Of a stretch of DNA of 12,793 nucleotides, positions 6,709 to 12,793 are shown piece after piece. Each line of letters begins with the position of its first letter. Position 1 is the stretch's first letter. Under the pieces are notes generated by a model, which was not told the DNA's origin, did not search any database, and saw only the letters and a program-made list of their open reading frames with translations. Source of the DNA: Anaerolineae bacterium (GTDB lineage Bacteria > Chloroflexota > Anaerolineae > B4-G1 > SLSP01); NCBI GenBank assembly GCA_018055515.1, contig JAGPHL010000065.1, forward strand, positions 1 through 12,793, written 5' to 3'. The position numbers were made by a program, and so were the translations under genes.

Positions 6709-8433
6709 TCAGCCGCCCGGCGGAAGGTGCAACAGCACCAATAGCCGCGTCGCAATTCGTTGAAACACCAGCGCGGCGGTCTGCGTGCCCCACCGCAGGG
6801 CCGGGTCAATGCCGGGCCGATCCAGCTTCACCATGATCAAGACCTGCGGGTCAGGCAGCGGCCCGAAGCCCACGAACGAAGCGATCACGTCGTTGGGGTC
6901 GTAACCGCCGGAGACGGGAATCTGCGCCGTCCCCGACTTCCCCGCGAGGCGATATCCCGGCACCGTCGCCTGCTTCATATTGGTCTCGATAGCGCGCGCC
7001 ATCAGTTCGGTGAGGGTGTGCGCCGTCTCCGCCGAAATCACCTGGCGCACCGGCATGGGCGCGATGGGGACCCGCGTCCCATCGGCGGCGATCCGCTCCG
7101 CCACCAGGCGCGGCTGCATCAAGACGCCGTCGTTGGCGATCGCCGCGACGGCGGCAGCCATCTGCAACGGCGTCACCGCAATCCCCTGACCGTAGGCATT
7201 GGTGGCGAGAAAGCCATCCTGCCAGTCCCATTGCTCCGGCGTGTGAACCACGCCGCTCTCCTCGGCTTCCAGCTCCACACCCGTCGTCTGGCCGAAGCCG
7301 AAAGCGCGCACGTAATGATAGAAGTGGTCCGCGCCTAAAACGCGCGTCGAGAGCGTCGCCGCGCCCACGTTGAGCGAGTGCGCCAGCAAGCCTTCCAGGT
7401 CTTGCACGCCATAGGCCCGGCGATCCCAATTGCGCACCGGCACGCCCCCGTACTCGATCAAACCGCGATCCTCATAGGTCCAGCCGGTATTCACCAATCC
7501 CAAATCCAGCGCCGCCGCCACCGTGACCAATTTGAATACCGACCCCGGCTCATACGTCTGGCTGACGGCCGGATCCCGGAACAACGCCTCCTGCCCCGCA
7601 GCGACATAATCGGGGTAGCGCGAGGGTTCATAGGTCGGACGGCTCGCCAGCGCCAGGATCTCGCCCGTCCGGGGGTTCATCACAATGATTGTCCCCGCCT
7701 CCGCTTTGTATTCGAGCAACGCCCGGTCCAATTCCCCCTCGATATACGCCTGGAGGGTGCGATCGAGGGTCAGCCGCAAATCCATCCCCCGAACCGGCGT
7801 CACCGAACGTCCCGCCACTTCATCGGGCAGCGGCTCATTGAATACGGAAACCTGGCCTTCCGACCGTTGTGGCGGGACGAACAACAGCGGCCATTGATCC
7901 GCCTGAATCCCGTAGCCATTGCCGTCGGCGTTCACAAACCCCAACACGTGCGCGGCGAGCGCCCCCTCCGCGTAATACCGTTTCCAGGTGGGAACGAAGA
8001 CAATCCAGGGCAGCTCCAGCTCCTGCACCTGGCGCACCGTGTCCGAGGTCACCTCCCGCGCCAGAGGACGCCACACACTCGTCGCCGGGTCTCCCTCCGG
8101 AAAGGTAAGCGCCGTCTGCAATTCTGCTTCTGGCCGATTGAGCAACACCGCCAGCTGCGAGGCATACGCTTCAGCGTGATATTCGCGCTGCAGGTAGGCG
8201 TCCACATCATAGACCGGGAGGTTGCCCACCAGCAAATCCCCGTTCCGGTCGAACAAGTCGCCTACCCGCTCTTCGGGCAGCGAGTACTGCCGTTCGAGCA
8301 GCTGTTTGGCCTCCACCACATATCGCCGATGCTCAAAGATCTGGAGACGCACCAGCTGCCCCACGATCAGGAGCACCAGGGCCCCCAACAGCAGCACAAT
8401 CAAGCGCAGGCGGACTTCTGGACCTCGCAACAT
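6709..8433 (-). CDS. ftsI: FtsI-like class B penicillin-binding protein (septal transpeptidase)
   Basis: A 574-residue bitopic protein with one N-terminal membrane segment (about 10-30) and a periplasm-facing body that cross-links septal peptidoglycan, partnering FtsW. The pedestal has FDRNGDLLVGN (61-71). The transpeptidase domain has the SxxK motif EPGSVFK (catalytic S298, K301), SLN (353-355) and KSGTAQ (499-504). Length is typical for FtsI, and there are no PASTA repeats at the C-terminus. The ATG is one base after the ftsL-like TGA, with a GGAG Shine-Dalgarno in the end of that gene. The Arg-Gly-x-Ile strand typical before the DRNG motif reads ERVGDLF, a mild divergence. A SpoVD or PBP2 role is possible by fold; the dcw position favours septation. 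Confidence 0.93.
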   Translation of the reverse strand: MLRGPEVRLRLIVLLLGALVLLIVGQLVRLQIFEHRRYVVEAKQLLERQYSLPEERVGDLFDRNGDLLVGNLPVYDVDAYLQREYHAEAYASQLAVLLNRPEAELQTALTFPEGDPATSVWRPLAREVTSDTVRQVQELELPWIVFVPTWKRYYAEGALAAHVLGFVNADGNGYGIQADQWPLLFVPPQRSEGQVSVFNEPLPDEVAGRSVTPVRGMDLRLTLDRTLQAYIEGELDRALLEYKAEAGTIIVMNPRTGEILALASRPTYEPSRYPDYVAAGQEALFRDPAVSQTYEPGSVFKLVTVAAALDLGLVNTGWTYEDRGLIEYGGVPVRNWDRRAYGVQDLEGLLAHSLNVGAATLSTRVLGADHFYHYVRAFGFGQTTGVELEAEESGVVHTPEQWDWQDGFLATNAYGQGIAVTPLQMAAAVAAIANDGVLMQPRLVAERIAADGTRVPIAPMPVRQVISAETAHTLTELMARAIETNMKQATVPGYRLAGKSGTAQIPVSGGYDPNDVIASFVGFGPLPDPQVLIMVKLDRPGIDPALRWGTQTAALVFQRIATRLLVLLHLPPGG

Positions 8434-8434
8434 C

Positions 8435-8761
8435 TCACGGCTCCGGTAAAACCAGGTAATGCACGTCCGTCGCCGGCACGTACCCCAGCGCGATCGAACG
8501 CTGCTGCAGCACCGGAATGCTGCTCAGGCGGGCAGTTTCCACCGTGAGCCACTCATTCTTGCGCTGCCATTCCACCAGCTCCCGCTCCATTTGCCAGACC
8601 TGCCCCGAAAGCCGGGTGTTGCGCGCCACCACGGCCAGGTAGAGCGACGCCAGCAGCGTCGCTATCACCACGACCGCCAAAAACACGCGCGCCAACGCGC
8701 GGTCGAAGGCTTCCTGCCGCCGTTGAACCCCGTGGGTGCGTTTCTGCCAGGTGACGCTCAT
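8435..8761 (-). CDS. ftsL: FtsL/DivIC-like small divisome protein
   Basis: A 108-residue bitopic protein: a short basic cytoplasmic N-terminus, one membrane helix (about 25-46), then a helical segment with coiled-coil character (about 48-80, rich in Glu, Gln and Arg), ending in a short tail with LGYVP (92-96) and a hydrophobic HYLVLPEP end. FtsL, FtsB and DivIC share this architecture with little sequence conservation. Position between rsmH and ftsI is the standard ftsL position, and FtsL recruits and activates the FtsI/FtsW pair. Start and stop each form a TGA-G-ATG junction with the neighbouring genes. The symbol rests on position and topology rather than on a conserved motif. Confidence 0.8.
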   Translation of the reverse strand: MSVTWQKRTHGVQRRQEAFDRALARVFLAVVVIATLLASLYLAVVARNTRLSGQVWQMERELVEWQRKNEWLTVETARLSSIPVLQQRSIALGYVPATDVHYLVLPEP

Positions 8762-8762
8762 C

Positions 8763-9719
8763 TCAAATCTTCTCCACCACCCGCAATTTCGCGCTGCGAC
8801 TGCGCGGATTCGCCGCGAGCTCGGCAGCTCCCGGCGTGAGCGGTTTGCGCGTGATCAGCCGCAGCGTCGGCTGCCGTCCACACGTGCAGACCGGCGCCTC
8901 CGGCGGGCAAGTGCAGGGATGCACCCCCTGCTGGAAGAAGCGCTTCACGCTGCGATCCTCTAAAGAATGAAAGGTAATCACCGCTAACCGCCCCCCGGCG
9001 CGCAGCACGTTGAGCGCCTGTGGCAACGCCGTCTCCAGAGCTTCCAACTCGCCGTTGACCGCAATCCGCAAGGCCTGGAAGCTACGGGTCGCGGGATGCA
9101 GGGAGCGCGTGCCCGTGCGCCCGGTCGCGGCGACAATCACCCCAGCCAACTGCGCGGTGCTGTGAATCGGTCGCGCCGCGACGATGGCCCTGGCGATGGC
9201 GCGACTGCGCGGCTCTTCGCCGTAGCGCCACAACAACGCCGCCAGCTCGCTTTCCGGCAGGCCGTTGACCAGCTCCCCTGCCGTCGGCCCACCCGCCGTC
9301 GGGTCGAAGCGCATGTCGAGCGGCCCCTCGTGGCGGAAAGCAAAACCGCGCTGCGGATCGTCCACCTGGTAAGATGAAAACCCCAAGTCCAACAAAACCC
9401 CGTCGGCGGGGAAAAAACCCTCGCGGTGCGCCGTGATTTCCAGGGCCGCGTAGCTCGCATGGATCAGGCGCACCCGCGAGCCAAAAGGCTGGAGTCGCGC
9501 CTGCGCCCGCGCCACGGCCTGCGGATCTCTGTCGAGCCCCAACAGCCGCCCGTCAGGCGCGCTGGCTTCCAACAACGCTGCCGCGTGTCCTCCGCCGCCA
9601 ACCGTCCCGTCAATGTACGTCCCGCCGGAGGTGACCGCCAGCCCGGTCAGGACTTCCGCCAGCAACACCGGCAGATGCTGACCGGCAGAGGTGAGGCTCA
9701 GATCTGCAGCTTCTCCCAT
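8763..9719 (-). CDS. rsmH: RsmH, 16S rRNA (cytosine-1402-N4)-methyltransferase
   Basis: A 318-residue SAM-dependent methyltransferase (formerly MraW) acting on C1402 of 16S rRNA. Motifs are HLPVLLAEV (15-23), the SAM loop DGTVGGGGHAAALL (37-50), LGLDRDPQA (60-68), LLDLGFSSYQVDDPQRGFAF (109-128), LDMRFD (134-139), HPATRSFQALRIAVN (208-222) and ITFHSLEDRSVKRFF (248-262). Four Cys (269, 271, 278, 280) form a CxC-x6-CxC cluster near the C-terminus that may bind metal; this is inferred. The first 22 bases overlap the end of mraZ. The start has GGAGGAA about 13 bases upstream, a rather long spacing, but no other Met precedes the HLPVLL motif. Confidence 0.96.
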   Translation of the reverse strand: MGEAADLSLTSAGQHLPVLLAEVLTGLAVTSGGTYIDGTVGGGGHAAALLEASAPDGRLLGLDRDPQAVARAQARLQPFGSRVRLIHASYAALEITAHREGFFPADGVLLDLGFSSYQVDDPQRGFAFRHEGPLDMRFDPTAGGPTAGELVNGLPESELAALLWRYGEEPRSRAIARAIVAARPIHSTAQLAGVIVAATGRTGTRSLHPATRSFQALRIAVNGELEALETALPQALNVLRAGGRLAVITFHSLEDRSVKRFFQQGVHPCTCPPEAPVCTCGRQPTLRLITRKPLTPGAAELAANPRSRSAKLRVVEKI

Positions 9720-10135
9720 AACGCCGGGTCTTCCTCCATCATGGCCAGTTCACGGGCATTCTGTTCTGCCCAGCGTTTGGGGTTCCAAAATTCAAGGTAC
9801 TGATCCAGCCCGACGATCAACACCTCGCTGGCTACTTCCAGGCCGGCATGGTCCCGCAGCCGATCGGGCAACAGAATACGTCCCTGACGGTCAGGGAGCA
9901 CATCCGTTGCTTCTGCAAAGAGGAGGCGCCGCAAAGCGCGCCCCGGAATGGAGGTCATGGGAAGGGCGTTGACTTTCTGGGCGAGTTCTTCCCACACGTC
10001 CATGGGGTATAATGTGATGCAGGGGTCGAGCGAGCGTGTGATGATCACACGCTCTCCCAAAGTCTCGCGGTAGCGAGCGGGGATGATGACGCGCCCCTTC
10101 TCATCGAGTGAATAGAGTGCCTGACCCAGGAACAT
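9698..10135 (-). CDS. mraZ: MraZ, transcriptional regulator of the dcw cluster
   Basis: A 145-residue protein with two SpoVT/AbrB-type half-domains. The first has SLDEKGRVIIPARYRE (9-24) and the second LPDRQGRILLPDRLRD (80-95), each with the D-x-x-GR signature. MraZ forms oligomeric rings that bind DNA and, in characterised species, represses its own operon. The start chosen is the ATG at 10135 (MFLGQALYSL), the standard family N-terminus, with a GGGAG Shine-Dalgarno about ten bases upstream. A longer reading from a TTG at 10195 would run into the operator boxes and is rejected. It is the first gene of the cluster and lies behind a clear promoter with four TGGGN boxes, consistent with autoregulation. 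Confidence 0.96.
   Translation of the reverse strand: MFLGQALYSLDEKGRVIIPARYRETLGERVIITRSLDPCITLYPMDVWEELAQKVNALPMTSIPGRALRRLLFAEATDVLPDRQGRILLPDRLRDHAGLEVASEVLIVGLDQYLEFWNPKRWAEQNARELAMMEEDPALWEKLQI
10032..10054. repeat. Perfect inverted repeat within mraZ
   Basis: GAGCGTGTGA (10032-10041) and its exact reverse complement TCACACGCTC (10045-10054) are separated by only TGA. The site lies in codons for the ERVIITRS part of MraZ. It could form an RNA hairpin early in the message or be a protein site. It contains TGTGA/TCACA half-sites, but with 3 rather than 6 bases between them, so it is not a normal CRP/FNR box. Function unknown. Confidence 0.5.
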
Positions 10136-10187
10136 GGAAATCGAGCTCCCGCAGCGGTTGTGAGCAACGCCAGGAGAGGGGCACAGT

Positions 10188-10222
10188 CCCCACAATCACC
10201 CATCTCTCCCCACTTACTCCCA
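10188..10222 (-). promoter_or_regulatory. MraZ operator: four TGGGN boxes with 10-base period
   Basis: On the minus strand TGGGA (10222-10218), TGGGG (10212-10208), TGGGT (10202-10198) and TGGGG (10192-10188) occur as direct repeats, each separated by exactly five bases. MraZ in E. coli and mycoplasmas is known to bind TGGGN direct repeats with 5-base spacers upstream of mraZ. With +1 estimated at 10217, the boxes span about -5 to +30, so a bound MraZ ring would block promoter clearance. No fifth box continues the phase on either side. Confidence 0.88.
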
Positions 10223-10223
10223 C

Positions 10224-10252
10224 ATTATAGACCAGTTTCCCAAATTTTGCAA
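10224..10252 (-). promoter_or_regulatory. Sigma70-type promoter of mraZ and the dcw cluster
   Basis: On the minus strand a -35 TTGCAA (10252-10247), a 17-base spacer and a consensus -10 TATAAT (10229-10224). The predicted start is near 10217, leaving a 5' leader of about 82 bases to the mraZ ATG. The surrounding 10221-10285 stretch is AT-rich against the GC-rich genes. Because downstream genes overlap or nearly touch, this promoter may serve the whole cluster to cvpA. Confidence 0.82.
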
Positions 10253-10260
10253 TAGGGAAA
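10236..10260. repeat. Inverted repeat TTTCCC/GGGAAA around the mraZ -35
   Basis: TTTCCC (10236-10241) and GGGAAA (10255-10260) flank 13 bases that contain the -35 hexamer. It directly adjoins a second inverted repeat at 10260-10285. It may be a regulator site but could be chance in an AT-rich stretch. Confidence 0.35.
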
Positions 10261-10285
10261 TCCCAAAATTCAAGGAATTTGGGAT
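10260..10285. repeat. Inverted repeat ATCCCAAA/TTTGGGAT upstream of mraZ promoter
   Basis: Perfect 8-bp arms ATCCCAAA (10260-10267) and TTTGGGAT (10278-10285) separated by ten bases, centre-to-centre about 18. A third copy of the TCCCAAA half-site lies at 10238-10244, between the mraZ -35 and -10. The symmetry and position, just upstream of the dcw promoter and within the divergent region, suit a dimeric DNA-binding protein. The regulator is unknown. Confidence 0.5.
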
Positions 10286-10321
10286 AACTCGCGCGAGAAA
10301 CAAACGCCGTGTCCTGCGCCA

Positions 10322-10349
10322 TTGCCGCCATCCCCACCTGGACTATAAT
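10322..10349 (+). promoter_or_regulatory. Promoter of the nurA operon, probably leaderless
   Basis: TTGCCG (10322-10327), a 16-base spacer and a consensus TATAAT (10344-10349). The -10 ends only seven bases before the ATG at 10357, so transcription should begin at 10356-10357, at or one base before the start codon, giving an mRNA with essentially no leader and no Shine-Dalgarno. Confidence 0.65.
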
Positions 10350-10356
10350 GCAGGGC

Positions 10357-11514
10357 ATGTTACACCTGGAACGCTTGAGAACTGCGATCGAAGCGCTGAG
10401 TCAGCAAGTCCGGCAACATCAGCAGCAGGCCGAAGCCGAGCTGACGGACGTGCTGCGGTGGCTGGAAACCGCACCCTCACCCGCCGCCTTACGCGAGCGG
10501 ACTCCGCCACCAGACCGCCCCGGCGAGGAAGCCGCCCTTCCGCCGCAGGACTTGCCCCTCGCCAGCCGCCTGGAGGCGCCGGGCGCCCCCGCGCACGGCA
10601 GTGTCATCATCGGCGTGGACGGCTCCCAAATCGCGCCCGACCGACATGCGCTCGCGCTCTACTACGTCATCCAGGTGGGGGCTTTGATCTTCCGCTACAA
10701 CGGGCAGGCGCCGACGCCCGTTCAGGAGGCCGAGCTGCACTTCGCGGAAGACGAGCTCTTCGATGCTGAGGGGTTGCTCATCACCGGGCAGCTGGGGATG
10801 CGCCGCACCGTCGCCGAAATGGGATTGGCCGTCGCGTTGGCGGAAAAGGTCCGCGCTGAGGGGGCCCCGACGCCCATCCTGACGCTCACCGACGGCCCCT
10901 TGCTCTGGCCCTACAGCGGCAGGAGTGACGAGGAGGCTCGCGCCCTGTTGCCGGGGTATTTCGCCGCCTTCGACCGCCTGCGCGAGCTCGGCGCGCTGCC
11001 GGCGGGCTTTGTGGAACGGCCCGGCGGCCGGGGACTCGTCGAATTACTGTGGCAAAGCCGCCTCGATGAGAGCGGCTCGCCCCAACGCCAGGGGGAACGC
11101 CATCCTGAAGCCGTGGATGACGAGCTGCTGATGGCTCACTTTCTCGCGCCCGGCGAACGCTCCGTCTGGCTCACGCGCCCCTCGCAGATGAACGAGCGCC
11201 ACAGCCGTCATGGGCACCCGATCTGGTTCTGCTACGTCAACCTCGGCGAGAAGGGACTCCCCGTCATCGCGCGCCTCGAGGTCCCGCGCTGGGCAGCGGA
11301 GCGCGAAGATTGGGCGCTGGCCCTGCACACGACGCTGCTGCATCAAGCGCGCCTGCTCAACGGCAATCCCTACGTCCTGGCGCGCGCGCACGAGCTCGCC
11401 CTCGTCACCCACCAGGATCAGGCCGCGCTGGAAAGCCAGCTGCACCGGCGCCTGCTCGAACGCGGCCTCATCACCCGCCCGTCCGAAAAAGCGCGCCAGA
11501 AGAGATTTTTCTGA
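10357..11514 (+). CDS. nurA: NurA-domain nuclease
   Basis: A 385-residue protein of the NurA family, Mn-dependent 5'-3' nucleases with an RNase H-like core that in archaea act with the HerA translocase in DNA end resection. Visible are IGVDGSQIAPDRH (85-97, first catalytic Asp D88), LTLTDGPLL (175-183, D179), the GFVERP segment (217-222), FCYVNLG (291-297), IARLEVPRW (304-312) and NPYVLARAHELALVT (337-351), in family order. The N-terminal 75 residues are helical and then Pro/Glu-rich. The ATG at 10357 is chosen because the TATAAT at 10344-10349 excludes the upstream GTG (10309) and ATG (10348) from the main transcript. The frame gives MLHLERLRTAIEAL. The gene is divergent from the dcw cluster and 14 bases upstream of a HAS-barrel-like gene. 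Confidence in the family is high; in activity, inferred. Confidence 0.88.
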   Translation: MLHLERLRTAIEALSQQVRQHQQQAEAELTDVLRWLETAPSPAALRERTPPPDRPGEEAALPPQDLPLASRLEAPGAPAHGSVIIGVDGSQIAPDRHALALYYVIQVGALIFRYNGQAPTPVQEAELHFAEDELFDAEGLLITGQLGMRRTVAEMGLAVALAEKVRAEGAPTPILTLTDGPLLWPYSGRSDEEARALLPGYFAAFDRLRELGALPAGFVERPGGRGLVELLWQSRLDESGSPQRQGERHPEAVDDELLMAHFLAPGERSVWLTRPSQMNERHSRHGHPIWFCYVNLGEKGLPVIARLEVPRWAAEREDWALALHTTLLHQARLLNGNPYVLARAHELALVTHQDQAALESQLHRRLLERGLITRPSEKARQKRFF

Positions 11515-11518
11515 TTCC

Positions 11519-11524
11519 GGAGGT
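11519..11524 (+). promoter_or_regulatory. Strong Shine-Dalgarno fixing the second gene's start
   Basis: GGAGGT four bases before the ATG at 11529, in the 14-base gap after the nurA stop. It selects MHPTAPSIP as the N-terminus over an in-frame upstream extension into nurA, and contrasts with the missing Shine-Dalgarno of nurA. Confidence 0.75.
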
Positions 11525-11528
11525 CCTG

Positions 11529-12152
11529 ATGCATCCAACTGCGCCCTCGATTCCCATCGGCAACGTGCTGCGGGCCGATATTCGCAGCTTCGTCGTCGCC
11601 TCGCGCATCCCCGAACCCGACGTGCCCACGTTCGGGACGTTCGTGCGGGCGCCCATTCAACAGGGCCAGGCCCAGCTCATCGGCCTAGTCTACGACATCC
11701 GCCTGCAAGACGACCCCTTCCTGCGCGACCTGGCGGCCTCGGTCGTCGAGGGCGATCCCGACTATGAGGAAGTCATCCGCGACCAGCGGGAAGTGCGCGC
11801 TGTACCGGTGGAGATTTCAGTCGTGGCAGTGGCCTACGAGGATGAAAACGGCTATCACTACGGCCTGCCACCACAGCCGCCGATGATCCTGCATCGCATC
11901 CACGTCTGCACGCCCGACGAGGTGCGCGCCCTCACAAGTCAGCCCGATTTCCTGCGGCCACTGTTGGAAAACCGCGACGTGCCGGCCGACGAGCTCATCA
12001 CACGCGCCCTGGTACGCGCGGCGCCCCTTCACGGCGCGCCAGGCTCCGGAGCGTACCAGGATTATCTGCTCCAGGCCGGGCGCTATCTGGCTCGCCGCCT
12101 GGGACGCGAACCGCTACGCCTGGAGACCATCCTGCAGCAATTACAGGCTTGA
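11529..12152 (+). CDS. HAS-barrel-like protein partnered with NurA, no ATPase domain
   Basis: A 207-residue soluble protein with no signal peptide or membrane segment. Residues about 8-60 (IGNVLRADIRSFVVASRI, then FGTFVRAP and GLVYDIRLQD) read like the beta-rich HAS-barrel at the N-terminus of HerA/FtsK-class translocases, and residues about 85-125 (REVRAVPVEISVVAVAYED onward) look like further beta strands. The C-terminal part (about 128-207) is helical: TPDEVRAL, FLRPLLENRDVPADELITRAL and a YLLQAGRYLARRLG helix. There is no Walker A or B motif. Position directly after nurA, with a strong Shine-Dalgarno, implies a joint role, perhaps a NurA adaptor or a split HerA N-terminus whose ATPase is encoded elsewhere. 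The HAS-barrel call is by eye and is the uncertain part. Confidence 0.55.
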   Translation: MHPTAPSIPIGNVLRADIRSFVVASRIPEPDVPTFGTFVRAPIQQGQAQLIGLVYDIRLQDDPFLRDLAASVVEGDPDYEEVIRDQREVRAVPVEISVVAVAYEDENGYHYGLPPQPPMILHRIHVCTPDEVRALTSQPDFLRPLLENRDVPADELITRALVRAAPLHGAPGSGAYQDYLLQAGRYLARRLGREPLRLETILQQLQA

Positions 12153-12179
12153 CGTCGCCGAAAATGCTCCAAGAGCGCG

Positions 12180-12793
12180 CTATGGCCCGGCGACCTTCCC
12201 CACCGGCGCGGCATAGATGACGAATTCCTCCTCGCCATCCACGCCGAGGAGCGCGTCCGCCAACCGTTGATCGTACGACCCGACGGCGCAGGCCCCCGCA
12301 CCGATGGCTTCCGCCGCCAGATAGAGATTCTGGCAGACGTGTCCCGCGTCCAACGCGATCAGCTTCGGAGAGAGGCTGCTATAGCGCCACTCCGTGCGGT
12401 ACGGAATCGCTGTCCAGAAGAACGTCACCGCGCTGCGCGCCACGAAGGGCTGGCCATTGCAGGCCTCTGCCGCGCGCGAGGGCAATTCCGGATCCTCGCG
12501 CAAGAAGCCCAGCTCGTGCTCCAGCGAGAGGTAGCGATACAGGCCCGGTTTCACGCCCTCAACCCGGTTGATGACGAGATACGTCTCGAAAGGATGACGC
12601 GCTCCGGCAGAAGGCACCGTGCGGAACGTCGCCACCCCCTCGCGGAAGAGACCGCGCACGCCTTGGGTCGCCCACAGGAGAAAGGAGAGCTCCTCCAGCG
12701 TGAGGGGCGTCTCGGCGTACTTGCGATGGCTCTCGCGGCGCCGCAGCACCTCGATCAGCGGCAACGTCCCCACCGTCAGCTCCGCCGGCGGGA
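12180..12793 (-). CDS. SagB/ThcOx-type nitroreductase-family oxidoreductase (probably partial at right edge)
   Basis: A flavin-dependent nitroreductase-fold protein of the SagB subgroup. Seen from a GTG at 12773: LPLIEVLRRRESHRKY (about 4-19), PLTLEELSFLLWATQG (23-38), TVPSAGARHPFETYLVI (52-68), PGLYRY (76-81), CNGQPFVARSAVTFF (104-118) and LDAGHVCQNLYLAAEAIGAG (140-159), the order typical of SagB proteins that bind FMN. The frame stays open from 12773 to the edge, encoding a plausible P-P-A-E-L-T-V linker, so the true start may lie outside; from the GTG it would be 197 residues. It ends 27 bases from the convergent HAS-like gene, with no clear terminator between. No peptide precursor, YcaO or transporter is visible, so a link to azole-peptide synthesis cannot be claimed. 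Many such stand-alone members have no known substrate. Confidence 0.85.
   Translation of the reverse strand, partial: PPAELTVGTLPLIEVLRRRESHRKYAETPLTLEELSFLLWATQGVRGLFREGVATFRTVPSAGARHPFETYLVINRVEGVKPGLYRYLSLEHELGFLREDPELPSRAAEACNGQPFVARSAVTFFWTAIPYRTEWRYSSLSPKLIALDAGHVCQNLYLAAEAIGAGACAVGSYDQRLADALLGVDGEEEFVIYAAPVGKVAGP

Noticed and set aside
7378..8547. 389-codon plus-strand frame opposite ftsI
   Set aside because: It is antisense to a complete penicillin-binding protein gene, of biased composition, with no motif and no promoter or Shine-Dalgarno seen.
10036..10050. CRP/FNR-like site in mraZ
   Set aside because: TGTGA and TCACA half-sites are present but separated by 3 bases instead of 6, and the place is inside a coding region.
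9698..10195. 165-residue MraZ from a TTG at 10195
   Set aside because: The added residues are not MraZ-like and would be encoded within the operator boxes; MFLGQALYSL at 10135 is the family N-terminus.
10309..11514. NurA start at GTG 10309
   Set aside because: It lies upstream of the TATAAT at 10344-10349, has no Shine-Dalgarno, and would add residues unlike the rest of the protein.
12153..12179. Shared terminator between the convergent HAS-like and SagB-like genes
   Set aside because: The 27-base gap has no GC-rich stem followed by a T run on either strand.

Overview
The window is GC-rich bacterial chromosome. It looks like a Chloroflexota genome, perhaps the Anaerolineae/Caldilineae branch. 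That is an inference from gene content: a single-membrane-type division and cell-wall (dcw) cluster whose MurG, FtsW, MurF and MurD motifs depart from the usual consensus, beside a NurA-family nuclease gene. No rRNA or other marker fixes the taxon. Coding density is very high; the only non-coding stretch above 200 bases is the divergent promoter region at about 10136-10356.

Minus strand, about 10252 down to 1: a dcw cluster read right to left as mraZ, rsmH, ftsL-like, ftsI, murF, mraY, murD, ftsW, murG, then a cvpA-like membrane gene cut by the left edge. It covers a transcriptional regulator (MraZ), 16S rRNA methylation (RsmH), the septal transpeptidase and glycosyltransferase pair (FtsI/FtsW) with a small bitopic divisome protein, and the precursor steps MurD, MurF, MraY and MurG. 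Genes are tightly packed: a 22-base overlap at mraZ/rsmH, an 83-base overlap at ftsW/murG, and three identical TGA-G-ATG junctions. murE, which often lies between ftsI and murF, is absent there, and cvpA stands where murC or further dcw genes might be expected. A sigma70-type promoter (TTGCAA-17-TATAAT) upstream of mraZ is followed at once by four TGGGN boxes on an exact 10-base period, which is the arrangement of a MraZ operator.

Plus strand, 10322-12152: a divergent two-gene operon with its own TATAAT promoter, placed so close to the first ATG that the transcript would be leaderless. It encodes a NurA-family nuclease and a 207-residue protein whose N-terminus resembles the HAS-barrel of HerA translocases but which has no ATPase domain. 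This pair is the least ordinary part of the window.

Minus strand, 12793-12180: a SagB/ThcOx-type nitroreductase-fold oxidoreductase, convergent with the nuclease operon and probably running past the right edge. I saw no tRNA, rRNA, CRISPR array, insertion sequence or phage gene.
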